From the NCBI GenBank assembly GCA_029572965.1, contig JAKPQD010000172.1, positions 1 through 63,729 on the forward strand: a stretch of 63,729 nucleotides of DNA, read 5' to 3'. Shown one piece after another: positions 9,731 to 18,543 of this stretch. The position numbers and the translations under genes were made by a program. The notes beneath the pieces were generated by a model. The model was given only the letters and a program-made list of their open reading frames with translations. It did not search any database and was not told where the DNA came from. The number at the start of each line of letters is the position of its first letter. Position 1 is the stretch's first letter. Origin of the DNA: Bacteroidota bacterium. Its GTDB lineage: Bacteria; Bacteroidota; Bacteroidia; Bacteroidales; DTGW01.

Positions 9731-11059
9731 ATGATTCACACATATTCTGAAGCAATCGAATATTTATATTCGCAAATGCCTGTTTTTCACCGCGATGGAG
9801 CCAGTGCTTACAAGCCAGGCCTGGAAAGAATAACAAAGCTATGTACTATTCTTAGACTGGATAAGCTTGACTTCAAAACAATCCATATTGCCGGGACCAA
9901 CGGTAAAGGCTCTGTTAGTCATGGATTAGCTTCGGTATTGCAAACTTCGGGATATAAAACCGGGTTGTTTACTTCGCCTCATTTGGTTGATTTTACTGAA
10001 CGTGTTAAAGTTAATGGCGAAAACATTGAAAAAGATAAGGTAATACAATTTATCAACCATTCATTTGAGGCTATACAGGAAGTACAACCATCTTTTTTTG
10101 AGCTAACAACAGCCTTAGCATTATGGTACTTTAAAATAATGCAGGTTGAAATTGCGGTTATAGAAACCGGACTTGGTGGAAAGCTTGATTCTACAAACAT
10201 TATTTCCCCTATCTTATCTGTAATCACCAACATATCATACGACCATATAGATTTGCTTGGCGATACCCTTGAAAAGATTGCTATTGAAAAGGCAGGCATC
10301 ATAAAACCAAATGTTCCTTTGGTTGTTGGCCAAACACAGGCTGAAACTGGACCAATTTTCATCGACACAGCCCAAAAGCTTAACTCACCTGTATATTTTG
10401 CAGATAAATTGCTCAAAATGACAAATGCTAAGGTCACTAACGAATTTAAACAGAAAATATCAGTAATAGCCAATGATTTGACTATGAAAGAACATGAAGG
10501 CGATTATTTAATTGACCTTCAAGGAGTATATCAGCAAAAAAATATATTAACCATGCTTACAGCAATAGACCAGCTTAAAAAGCAGAATATTACTATCACA
10601 CATGAGCAAATTAAACTCGGGTTGTCATCTATTGTTGAAAAAACAGGGCTTTTAGGCCGTTGGCAGGTTATAAACCAACATCCTTACACTGTTTTAGATA
10701 CAGGACACAACGAAGACGGTATCAGGTGTGTTGTAGAACAACTTAACACTATACCTCACAACAAAATTCACATCATCTTTGGAATGGTTGCAGATAAAGA
10801 CATCAACAAGGTGCTGGCGTTGCTTCCCAAAAATGCAACCTACTATTTTACAAAAGCTCCTGGGCCAAGGGCTTTAAATGAACATCTTTTGCAACAACAA
10901 GCTAAACAATATAATCTGCAAGGTAACACTTTTGAAACAGTCGAAAATGCTTATAAAGATGCCTCTTTCAATGCACAACCCAACGATATTATTTACATTG
11001 GTGGAAGTACATATCTGGTAGGAAGATTTTTAGAGATTAGAAAGAATATGGAAGAGTAA
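9731..11059 (+). CDS. folC: Folylpolyglutamate synthase / dihydrofolate synthase
   Basis: Mur-ligase-family enzyme that adds glutamate to dihydropteroate and then to folates, using ATP. The 442-aa length is normal. The P-loop IAGTNGKGSVSHGLASVL (about 53-70) and SPHLVDFTERVKVNG are typical of FolC, followed by the central ATPase signature ETGLGGKLDSTN and NISYDHIDLLG. The C-terminal domain begins near WQVINQHPYTVLDTGHNEDG. It is divergent from the PIN-PhoH gene with 41 bp between starts. AACCTTTG at 9720-9727 resembles a -7 box with one mismatch. The 3' end carries two GAAG motifs 10 bp apart that are related to the repeat tract downstream. Confidence 0.95.
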   Translation: MIHTYSEAIEYLYSQMPVFHRDGASAYKPGLERITKLCTILRLDKLDFKTIHIAGTNGKGSVSHGLASVLQTSGYKTGLFTSPHLVDFTERVKVNGENIEKDKVIQFINHSFEAIQEVQPSFFELTTALALWYFKIMQVEIAVIETGLGGKLDSTNIISPILSVITNISYDHIDLLGDTLEKIAIEKAGIIKPNVPLVVGQTQAETGPIFIDTAQKLNSPVYFADKLLKMTNAKVTNEFKQKISVIANDLTMKEHEGDYLIDLQGVYQQKNILTMLTAIDQLKKQNITITHEQIKLGLSSIVEKTGLLGRWQVINQHPYTVLDTGHNEDGIRCVVEQLNTIPHNKIHIIFGMVADKDINKVLALLPKNATYYFTKAPGPRALNEHLLQQQAKQYNLQGNTFETVENAYKDASFNAQPNDIIYIGGSTYLVGRFLEIRKNMEE

Positions 11060-11127
11060 GGAAGAAAAAACGCAGTTTCTACTTAAACTTTTTAGAGCTT
11101 AAAACATTAGCTATATATCAGTAACGA

Positions 11128-11201
11128 CTTCCTCACTCTTCCCTAAACTTCTATTATCTTCCTTAAACTTCCATACACTTCAGCAATCTTCAATATTCTT
11201 C
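11128..11201. repeat. Decamer-phased CTTC/GAAG repeat tract
   Basis: Between folC and ilvA, CTTC begins at 11128, 11138, 11148, 11158, 11168, 11178, 11188 and 11198: eight copies at exactly 10-bp spacing with variable 6-bp spacers. On the opposite strand this reads GAAG-N6 repeated. The end of folC has GAAG at 11051 and 11061 with similar spacers, so GGAAGAGTAAGGAAG and its near-copy form an imperfect inverted repeat. The tract ends exactly at the ilvA stop. Confidence 0.85.
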
Positions 11202-12469
11202 TATATCAAAAACTGAAACAAATCGGGCTTTTCATTGAGGTATTCCTGCAAAAAGTTGCTTGCTTTGAGACGTTGAAATAGTGGTTCAAAATCTTCTTTC
11301 TTTTGTAGTTCAATACCAACAACAGCAGGGCCTAATTCACGGTTATTCTTCTTCGAGTATTGAAAATATGAAATATCATCATTAGGGCCTAAAATATTTT
11401 CAAGAAATTCGCGGAAAGCACCAGGTCGTTGAGGAAATTTCACAATAAAATAATGCTTTAAACCTTCGTATAACAGCGAACGCTCCTTTATTTCTTCAGT
11501 TCGGGTGATATCATTGTTGCTACCGCTGACAATGCATACTACATTTTTGCCTCTAATCTGCTCCCTGTAAAAATCGAGTGCAGCAATAGACAATGCCCCG
11601 GCAGGCTCAACAACTATAGCTTCTTCATTATACAGTTGCATAATCACGCTACATACCTTACCTTCCGGAACAAGGATAATGTCATCTATAATATTTCGGC
11701 ATATTTCAAAAGTCAAATCCCCTACCCTTTGCACTGCTGCTCCATCTACAAACTTGTCGATATGCTGAAGCGTTACCACTTCTCCTTTTTCAATTGATTC
11801 TTTCATAGATGCCGCACCAGCAGGCTCAACACCAATTATTTTTGTATCGGGGCTTAACGTCTTAAATACGCTCCCCACACCGGCTGCAAGGCCTCCTCCG
11901 CCAATAGGCACAAACAAGTAATCAATGTGCGAAGAGGTATCAGACAATATATCTAACCCTGCAGTAGCTTGTCCTTCAATAACATGAATATCATCAAAAG
12001 GATGAATAAATTCAAGCTTTTGCTCATTTTTGAACTTTAAAGCAGCATTGAAGGCATCATCATAAGTATCGCCAGCCAAAATAATATTAACATATTCGCG
12101 TCCAAAAAATTCAACCTGCTTAATTTTCTGCTTTGGAGTAGGCGTTGGCATAAATATATGTCCTTTGATTTGCAATTTTCGGCACGAATAGGCAACTCCC
12201 TGGGCATGGTTCCCGGCACTGGCACAAACAATACCTTTTTTGAGTATATCAAGTGGCAACATACTGATTTTATTGAATGCCCCGCGAATTTTATATGAAC
12301 GGACAACCTGTAAATCCTCACGTTTTAACAATATATTACAATCAAAACGCTCAGAAAGATTGACATCATGCATCAAAGGAGTGTTAGTAACCACGTTACG
12401 AAGACGTTCACGGGCTTTTTGAACCTGGTTCAATTTTATTTTAACCGATGATTGAGATAAAGCAGACAT
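11201..12469 (-). CDS. ilvA: Threonine dehydratase (biosynthetic, PLP-dependent)
   Basis: Converts threonine to 2-oxobutanoate and ammonia, the first step towards isoleucine. From ATG 12469 it is 422 aa, the normal size of the single-regulatory-domain form. The PLP lysine lies in VVRSYKIRGAFNK, the substrate loop is CASAGNHAQGVAYSC, and the phosphate-binding glycine loop is VPIGGGGLAAGVGS. The last 85 residues form an ACT-like regulatory domain (YFIVKFPQRPGAFREFL), suggesting feedback control. The frame stays open upstream into hydE, but that extension is a shadow: the proper N-terminus begins MSALSQSSVKIK. It starts one base after the hydE stop, so the two are almost certainly co-transcribed. 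Confidence 0.94.
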   Translation of the reverse strand: MSALSQSSVKIKLNQVQKARERLRNVVTNTPLMHDVNLSERFDCNILLKREDLQVVRSYKIRGAFNKISMLPLDILKKGIVCASAGNHAQGVAYSCRKLQIKGHIFMPTPTPKQKIKQVEFFGREYVNIILAGDTYDDAFNAALKFKNEQKLEFIHPFDDIHVIEGQATAGLDILSDTSSHIDYLFVPIGGGGLAAGVGSVFKTLSPDTKIIGVEPAGAASMKESIEKGEVVTLQHIDKFVDGAAVQRVGDLTFEICRNIIDDIILVPEGKVCSVIMQLYNEEAIVVEPAGALSIAALDFYREQIRGKNVVCIVSGSNNDITRTEEIKERSLLYEGLKHYFIVKFPQRPGAFREFLENILGPNDDISYFQYSKKNNRELGPAVVGIELQKKEDFEPLFQRLKASNFLQEYLNEKPDLFQFLI

Positions 12470-12470
12470 T

Positions 12471-13559
12471 CTATAAGTGTTTTTTATTTTTAAAGTGTTG
12501 AGAATCACCCCATTGGCCATACCCAACTTTATTGCCGGTAAGAGAAATCCGAACATCAAGACAAGACAGGCAGTCATCTGCAGCCTCATCGGTGCATGGT
12601 TTATTCTCATACAACTTATAATCAGTGCGGTATTTGGCAGGAGTAATATTAGGCATAATAATATTGGCGCCACACTTCAGGGCTTTTTCACGACCCAAAG
12701 GGTCTATAGCCTGAAGTGCTGTTGTAGCTGCAATGTTAATATCTTTCATAAGCAAACGTAATGTAGCCACCATTTTCAGGGCTAAGTCAAAGCGTTGTTT
12801 TTGACTATCGAGCATTTCTCGCTTCTCATACATAGGGGTATCTTCATGTTCGAGGTATGGCCCCATTCCACACATATCAATATCCAGTTCCTTCATAAAC
12901 AAAAGGTCTTCAACAAGGTTGTCTATAGTTTGGCCTGGTAAGCCGATCATTACACCTGTACCCACCTGGTAACCCAACTTTTTGAGCAGCTTCAAACAAT
13001 CTAAGCGCCTGTCAAAATTGTGCATTGCATCATTAGGGTGCATTTGTGCATACAACTGCCTGTTTGAGCTTTCTATACGGAGCAAATAACGATGAGCCCC
13101 GGCATTTTTCCACCTTTGGTATGTCTCTTCGCTTTGTTCGCCCATTGATAAAGTAACTCCAAGCTGTCCATTTGTTAAAAGCCTGATTTGCCGGAGAAGG
13201 TTCTCAATACGTTCAACAAAAGCCGGCGAAGTCATTTCCCCGGATTGCAAAACAATAGACCCATAGCGGTTTTTAAAAGCAAATAATGCGGCATCTATCA
13301 CTTCCGGATCAGAAACAGTATATCTTTTAATTTTTTTGTTGCTTTTGCGGATGCCACAGTAAAAACAATCTTTTTGACAAACGTTGGAATACTCTATTAT
13401 TCCCCTAAAAAAAACTTTATTACCAATAATAGATTGCTTTATTTCATTGGCCTTTTCAAAAAGCGCCTTCTTTTGCTCTCCTTCAGAATTTAATAACACC
13501 TTTAAATCAGATGCTTCAAAGCTTTCAAGTGCTAATATTGAAGAAAAAATTTTTTGCAT
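12471..13559 (-). CDS. hydE: [FeFe] hydrogenase maturase HydE, radical SAM
   Basis: Radical SAM enzyme of H-cluster assembly, acting with HydF and HydG. The 362-aa protein has the cluster motif C61-x3-C65-x2-C68 in YSNVCQKDCFYCG. It also has the HydE segments IVLQSGE, YLLRIESSN, GVMIGLPGQTIDNLVEDLLF and CGANIIMPNITPAKYR. A second C-terminal motif C-x7-C-x2-C (CTDEAADDCLSC) corresponds to the accessory cluster site known in Thermotoga HydE. PylB and BioB are relatives, but the length and these segments favour HydE. No hydF, hydG or hydrogenase gene is nearby, so it is a solitary maturase gene in an ilvA transcript. All catalytic residues I can check are present. Confidence 0.9.
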   Translation of the reverse strand: MQKIFSSILALESFEASDLKVLLNSEGEQKKALFEKANEIKQSIIGNKVFFRGIIEYSNVCQKDCFYCGIRKSNKKIKRYTVSDPEVIDAALFAFKNRYGSIVLQSGEMTSPAFVERIENLLRQIRLLTNGQLGVTLSMGEQSEETYQRWKNAGAHRYLLRIESSNRQLYAQMHPNDAMHNFDRRLDCLKLLKKLGYQVGTGVMIGLPGQTIDNLVEDLLFMKELDIDMCGMGPYLEHEDTPMYEKREMLDSQKQRFDLALKMVATLRLLMKDINIAATTALQAIDPLGREKALKCGANIIMPNITPAKYRTDYKLYENKPCTDEAADDCLSCLDVRISLTGNKVGYGQWGDSQHFKNKKHL

Positions 13560-13645
13560 ATAACCTTTTAAAGCAATAAAACATCAAAGCTGTCAAATAG
13601 TTTGAAAATCGAAAACTAAAATGCTGTTTTTGCTTTGGCCCCAAT

Positions 13646-14428
13646 CTACCTGTAAAACATCGAAAACATAATATGTTGTGGGATACAATATAAAAGTAAA
13701 ACCACTAATGGGATGCCAATAATCAAAAAACGTGCCTTAGGTTTTTGACGCATTTTAAAAACGAAATATAAAAACAAAAAGGCCACAAGATCTTTGTAAA
13801 AAGTAAGGTTATTATGAGGGTCAAATGCCAAAAAAATATGCCTAAATGAAATCAGGTGTATAACAAAACTAAACAAAATAACACCTACAGAGATATAAAA
13901 ACTGGCCCGAAGATATTTTGCATAGGTCCTGATGTTATAAATAGCTAAAATACACACATATATTAATAAAAGCACTATCAACAAATACAAAAAGTCATAA
14001 GGATAAGAGATGTACTTTGGTACTGTACTCTGAAACCTTAACCAGACCGGGTTATCTTTAGCTACAGCTATTGCTGTACCACCTTTTATTAGCTCCACAT
14101 AATAAATAACCTTCACATTTGGCTTAAATGGAGGTATCATTGTAACTAATGTATTTCCGGTACGTACCATTGGTTGGACTTTCCATGCCATCGAAGAATT
14201 GGCCAACCGATAATATATTTTTCCGGTGACTGAAGTATCAGGTATTTCAAAATCGACAAGGCATTCATCCTTGCCTTCAGAAACAATCGGAAATTTAAGC
14301 TTATATTCTTTTTCGCCAACAAAAGCATAATGAACAACAGGCCTGTCCGAATCGGAAAATTGTCTGATAAAAACCGCACAAATAGCAACCCCACAAGCTA
14401 TCAACAAGTATATAACTTTTTTCAACAT
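13646..14428 (-). CDS. Conserved membrane protein of unknown function
   Basis: 260-aa protein that I do not recognise by name. Residues 5-22 form a signal anchor (VIYLLIACGVAICAVFIR). Residues about 30-135 look like a beta-sandwich exported domain with strands such as GKIYYRLANSSMAWK and VKVIYYVELIKGG. Four hydrophobic segments follow: YDFLYLLIVLLLIYVCILAIY, ASFYISVGVILFSFVIHLI, LVAFLFLYFVFKM and FLIIGIPLVVLLLYCI. The layout suggests an inner-membrane protein with a periplasmic Ig-like domain. It lies between the MATE gene and hydE on the same strand, with short gaps of 68 and 86 bp, so it may belong to either transcript. Confidence 0.75.
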   Translation of the reverse strand: MLKKVIYLLIACGVAICAVFIRQFSDSDRPVVHYAFVGEKEYKLKFPIVSEGKDECLVDFEIPDTSVTGKIYYRLANSSMAWKVQPMVRTGNTLVTMIPPFKPNVKVIYYVELIKGGTAIAVAKDNPVWLRFQSTVPKYISYPYDFLYLLIVLLLIYVCILAIYNIRTYAKYLRASFYISVGVILFSFVIHLISFRHIFLAFDPHNNLTFYKDLVAFLFLYFVFKMRQKPKARFLIIGIPLVVLLLYCIPQHIMFSMFYR

Positions 14429-14496
14429 CCCTTATCAACATGATTAATGAATTTCAAATATACGATTTTATAGTGAAATAAAACTGAATGTACCAC

Positions 14497-15825
14497 TTAA
14501 ACAAATGACTTCTTCTTCCATCTCCCGGTACGATAATAAAAATAGCTAAAAATAGCCCCAATAAACCATGCAATAGGAATTGACCACCAGATACCTTTTT
14601 CTGCATACTTCCCTGAAAGAAAAGAAGCTAAAGGAAGCCTTACAAACCATAATGAGAAAAGGGTCACCAGCATAGGGATAAAGGTATCGCCTGCCCCCCT
14701 CATTACCCCGCCAAAAATAAACATGGCAGTAAACACAGCATAAAAAGAACCTGCTATCCGAAGGTACTCATGCCCATACCTGATAACATTAGCATCGGTC
14801 GTAAACATATTGATAAGCAAATCGCCAGCAAAAAATACCAATACCGAAATACAAAGTGCAACACATACAGACATTTTGAGTGTTGCAAGCAAACCGGTTT
14901 TTACCCTTTCCATCTTTCCTGCCCCAATATTTTGGCCAACAAAAGCAGAAAGCGCCATAGCAAAATTCATGGCTGGCATAGAAGCAAACATTTCTATACG
15001 ATACCCCACCGAATAAGCCGCTATAACATCTGTCCCATATTGGTTAACAATTACCATCAGAGCCATCATAGCAAGCGCTACGAAGGTATTTTGTATTCCG
15101 GTAGGTAACCCTATTCTCATTATTTTTGAAAAAATAAGCCTGTCCCACTCTATGTTTCGAATAGAAAACTTCAGTAGTTTGTGAGTTTTATTGAGATAAA
15201 TAATGGCCGCAATAAATGCTACCGACTGACTAATGATAGTAGCAACAGCAGTACTAGCCACTCCCCATTTGAAAATACCGACAAAAAGCAAATCAAGCAA
15301 CGTATTGATTATCGTACTAATAATCAAAAAATAAAGCGGAGTTTTTGAATCGCCCATGCCGCGAAGTATAGCGCTAATAGCATTAAACCCAAAGAAAATA
15401 AACGTACCTGAAAGATATACATTTAAAAAGCTTGTAGCTATAGGTATTAAAGGCTCAGGAAGATGCATCATCCTGAATATTTGGGCGCTAAATATTATAC
15501 CTAATGTGGATAAAACCATTGACAAGAAAAACAACAAAACATTAATGGTATCTACAGTCCTTTTAAGCCTTTGAAAATCTTTAGCGCCAAAAAACTGGGC
15601 TACAAGAACAGTGCCCCCCATGGAAACACCAATAGCCAAAGAAACAATAACAAATATGATGGGAAACGACGCCCCTATGGCAGCAAGGGCTTCTTTACCA
15701 ATAAAATGCCCAACTACAACACTATCTATTATTTGATAAAGTTGTTGAAAAACATTACCAATAATCATTGGAACTGAAAATTGCCAGATTAACTTCCCTT
15801 CATGGCCAACTGTAAGGTCTTTCAC
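14497..15825 (-). CDS. MATE-family multidrug/sodium antiporter
   Basis: Inner-membrane exporter that moves cationic drugs or metabolites out in exchange for Na+ or H+. The 442 aa give about twelve membrane helices in two homologous halves. The first half contains the MATE signature QLYQIIDSVVVGHFIGKEALAAIGAS and GVSMGGTVLVAQFFGAKD. The second half contains AYSVGYRIEMFASMPAMNFAMALSAFVGQNIGAGK and FIFGGVMRGAGDT. These are diagnostic of the DinF/NorM-like group. Substrate cannot be predicted. It is downstream of the channel gene on the same strand with a 70-bp AT-rich spacer containing a weak hairpin (TATTCT/AGAATA), so transcription may or may not be shared. Confidence 0.93.
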   Translation of the reverse strand: MKDLTVGHEGKLIWQFSVPMIIGNVFQQLYQIIDSVVVGHFIGKEALAAIGASFPIIFVIVSLAIGVSMGGTVLVAQFFGAKDFQRLKRTVDTINVLLFFLSMVLSTLGIIFSAQIFRMMHLPEPLIPIATSFLNVYLSGTFIFFGFNAISAILRGMGDSKTPLYFLIISTIINTLLDLLFVGIFKWGVASTAVATIISQSVAFIAAIIYLNKTHKLLKFSIRNIEWDRLIFSKIMRIGLPTGIQNTFVALAMMALMVIVNQYGTDVIAAYSVGYRIEMFASMPAMNFAMALSAFVGQNIGAGKMERVKTGLLATLKMSVCVALCISVLVFFAGDLLINMFTTDANVIRYGHEYLRIAGSFYAVFTAMFIFGGVMRGAGDTFIPMLVTLFSLWFVRLPLASFLSGKYAEKGIWWSIPIAWFIGAIFSYFYYRTGRWKKKSFV

Positions 15826-15895
15826 AAAAATAATTTTTGCAAATATCTAAATATATTCTCATTTAGAATAAATAAATATTAGCAATATCTGTATC

Positions 15896-17632
15896 TCACC
15901 TCAAAATCTTTCTGACAAAAGCCACAGTAAAGTAACTCATCATAAACACCCCCAAGAATCCTTCTAAAGCAGAGAATAAACGACTTACCCCCATAGGAAA
16001 AACGTCACCATAACCAATAGTAAAAAAGGTAATAGCGCTATGATAAAAAGATTGGGCAAAGACAGAGATATTATCCGGGTTCCCTACGCCAGACATGGTT
16101 TTCCCAACACCCAACAACTCTATAAAAAAGTAGCCAAACCCAAATAAAAACCAACACACAACAACACTAATCAACACTCTTGATGGCGATGTTGCATACA
16201 AGCCCATGTAATCAAAAACTATCTTTTTAAACCAATATACAGGATAATAAAAAAATGACTTTAGAGTACTTTTTTGTTGCATTTCATCAAGCAAGGCTGC
16301 CATTTCATGACGCCTAAACTCTACATAAGCTTTATCTTCATCAGTGTATTGCCCGGTCACATTGAAATTCTGCTTTAACACCCTAAACTGCTCACATTTG
16401 CTCCTATTACTCAGATTGGGCTGGTTATTTATCATTGATTTTACCCTGTTTTTATCCCAACTAAGGTACATACGCCCTACAAGCCGCATTCCTTCAAAAT
16501 TCACACTTTTAATATCAACAGTCCAATCGTAAGGCATTAAATCTACAATATCCCGAACAATAGAATCTGAAAGATCTAAAAAATCTGCCTTTTTAACACG
16601 TAAATCAATATAACAATCAAAATGGCACGATTGAAGAAACAACGATTTGAACGCTGAATTATGAAAGCTTGTTGTGCACATACCAATATCAGAAGAACTA
16701 AAAACAGCCTCAGTATCGGGCATCTCAACCAAAGAAAAATTAGAAGAACCGCCTTGTATTAGCACTTTTTTAAAATTAAAACGTCCTGTCTTTTGTTCAC
16801 AACCTTCAAAGTTCAGGTTTACTTTGCCCATCTCGGCCCTGTTAAAAGACACCTTCTGGCTCCCAAATTCTACTTTACTAAAATCAATAAGGCCATTACC
16901 AAAGCGACAACGTTCAAAGCTTACATCGCTTCCAAAAAATCTGGCGTAATGAAAATCCTTTGCCCCATCACCAAAAGTAGCTACTTTGAAGGAAACATCA
17001 CCTGTTCCAAACTGAGCATTGATAAAAAAAACATCTCCATGCCCAAAATCAGTGTTGACAAAATTAATATTAGCTTTTTCAACATCTATATATCGAAAAT
17101 CTTTTACCCCATCAATAAATACAGCATTTTTAAAAGACAAACTATTGCCTTTGAAAAAAGAATAAGAAAAATCTGTTCGCTGTACCTTAAAATGACAATA
17201 AGAAAAAGATACATTCTCGGTACGAAAATGAGCATTAGCAAAGTTTATCTTTGGCGCAACAAATACCGTGTTGTCAAAGCAAGCCTCAGCGCCTTCAAAA
17301 ACAGCATAAGTAAAATCAATATCGGATGAAGAAACCAAAAAACTGTTTGTAACCGTAAAATCATGTAATACAATTCCCTTTTTTATATCAAGCTTTTCAT
17401 TTATACGGTATTGATGCAAATCAAAATCATCTATAAAAACAGAATCAAGCTTTATAGGCTTCTCTTCTTTTATAAGTCTATATAATTCAATAGCACTAAT
17501 GTACCCCAGCCTGATTTCTTTACGTGCATTATGGTGTTTTTCATTTGAACGCAACAAGGCCGTTTGTCTGTACCCATTCCCATCCGAAGTGGTATAAGGC
17601 TCATCAATAATAGATAATTGGAAGTCTTGCAT
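15896..17632 (-). CDS. Potassium channel with large N-terminal pentapeptide-like repeat domain
   Basis: 578-aa fusion. Residues about 90-400 consist of repeated short units with a buried F/L every five residues, for example GDVSFKVATFGDGAKDFHY and LIDFSKVEFGSQKVSFNRAE, the pattern of a pentapeptide/beta-helix solenoid. A charged helix follows (EDKAYVEFRRHEMAALLDEM). The C-terminus is a two-helix ion channel: VLISVVVCWFLFGFGYFFIEL, the pore loop AITFFTIGYGDVFP with the K+ selectivity filter TIGYGD intact, and GFLGVFMMSYFTVAFVRKIL. No signal peptide is present, so the solenoid should be cytoplasmic and may be a ligand- or partner-sensing gate. Its start is one base from the stop of the upstream SAM hydrolase-family gene, implying one transcript. 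Confidence 0.9.
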   Translation of the reverse strand: MQDFQLSIIDEPYTTSDGNGYRQTALLRSNEKHHNARKEIRLGYISAIELYRLIKEEKPIKLDSVFIDDFDLHQYRINEKLDIKKGIVLHDFTVTNSFLVSSSDIDFTYAVFEGAEACFDNTVFVAPKINFANAHFRTENVSFSYCHFKVQRTDFSYSFFKGNSLSFKNAVFIDGVKDFRYIDVEKANINFVNTDFGHGDVFFINAQFGTGDVSFKVATFGDGAKDFHYARFFGSDVSFERCRFGNGLIDFSKVEFGSQKVSFNRAEMGKVNLNFEGCEQKTGRFNFKKVLIQGGSSNFSLVEMPDTEAVFSSSDIGMCTTSFHNSAFKSLFLQSCHFDCYIDLRVKKADFLDLSDSIVRDIVDLMPYDWTVDIKSVNFEGMRLVGRMYLSWDKNRVKSMINNQPNLSNRSKCEQFRVLKQNFNVTGQYTDEDKAYVEFRRHEMAALLDEMQQKSTLKSFFYYPVYWFKKIVFDYMGLYATSPSRVLISVVVCWFLFGFGYFFIELLGVGKTMSGVGNPDNISVFAQSFYHSAITFFTIGYGDVFPMGVSRLFSALEGFLGVFMMSYFTVAFVRKILR

Positions 17633-17633
17633 T

Positions 17634-18437
17634 TTAGTTCAAGATAAGTTGATTTTCTTCTGTTTTGTCAAAAAAATTAATAATAACGGGCGTTTTGTTT
17701 GACAGGTTAAACATTTCGGCAAGGTTGCCCCTGTATAGTGCTAATTCAAGCCATCCGGATGAGTTAAACAACGCTAAAAGTTCTCCATCTTTAGCCTCAT
17801 AATATCCTTTACTAATTTTATTCAGGGTATATCGTTTGTTCAATACATACAACTCAAAAGGCCTGTTTTTACCAACCCTTGTAAAATCCTCCAAAGATAT
17901 GTTTGTGATAGCATTACCATAAGAATCAATATAAACCGGGTTACCTTCCATCGAATTGCTATCAATTCTGGGCAATTGCAGATGAGCTTCTAAGGTAATA
18001 TCCCATTTAGTACCAAGATTTTCAACATTACCTCCCTGGGCAAGATATACAGCAACATCTGCAAATACTTCATAATCAGCAAAAACAGTATTTAAATCAT
18101 GTTCAAGCACCCACACTTCTCTGGCAGGGGCAATAAAGATGTGTTTCATAACATCATTGTATGCCCCAATAAAATAATGATTGTCATGCTTAACAACAAT
18201 ATGCGGGCTTTGAGGCTTCTTTTCACTATCAACACAAATAATATGAACTGTACCTTTGGGGAAAGTCCTGTAAGTATTGCGCATAATATATGCAGCCCTG
18301 ACATAATCAAAAGATGATATACCATGTGAAATATCAACAAGCTGTACACCGGGCAAATTGGAAATAATCTTACCTTTCATGGCACTCAAATAAAAATCTC
18401 CACGGTTCCAGTCAGATATGATTGTAATTACAGGCAT
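17634..18437 (-). CDS. SAM hydroxide adenosyltransferase (SAM hydrolase, DUF62) family protein
   Basis: Family known to split S-adenosylmethionine with water into adenosine and methionine. The 267-aa protein matches the two-domain DUF62 pattern: an N-terminal domain with ITIISDWNRGDFYLSAMKG, LVDISHGISSFDYVRAAYI and FPKGTVHIICVD, and a C-terminal beta barrel beginning near NPVYIDSYGNAITNISLEDF. Many members read SDxG at the first motif; here it is SDWN with the aspartates retained. Activity is inferred, not shown. It heads a likely two-gene unit with the pentapeptide channel and is divergent from phoH, with 106 bp between starts. Confidence 0.88.
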   Translation of the reverse strand: MPVITIISDWNRGDFYLSAMKGKIISNLPGVQLVDISHGISSFDYVRAAYIMRNTYRTFPKGTVHIICVDSEKKPQSPHIVVKHDNHYFIGAYNDVMKHIFIAPAREVWVLEHDLNTVFADYEVFADVAVYLAQGGNVENLGTKWDITLEAHLQLPRIDSNSMEGNPVYIDSYGNAITNISLEDFTRVGKNRPFELYVLNKRYTLNKISKGYYEAKDGELLALFNSSGWLELALYRGNLAEMFNLSNKTPVIINFFDKTEENQLILN

Positions 18438-18498
18438 TTACAAAAAATTGAAAATAAATGAAATTCAGAAAAAAATAACGAGCAAAAGAGTTTTAACC

Positions 18499-18506
18499 TA
18501 CATTTG
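18499..18506 (+). promoter_or_regulatory. Bacteroidota -7 promoter element upstream of phoH
   Basis: TACATTTG fits TAnnTTTG exactly and lies 38 bases before the phoH ATG at 18544, in the divergent region shared with the SAM hydrolase-family gene. No convincing TTTG is present about 20 bases further upstream, so the -33 part is missing or weak. Confidence 0.45.
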
Positions 18507-18543
18507 TATTAAAATTCAAAAATAAAAAATATAGCTGGATTCG

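Noticed and set aside
12470-12673. 68-residue hydrophobic N-terminal extension of threonine dehydratase
   Set aside because: It overlaps hydE in another frame, does not resemble IlvA, and a good ATG exists at 12469.
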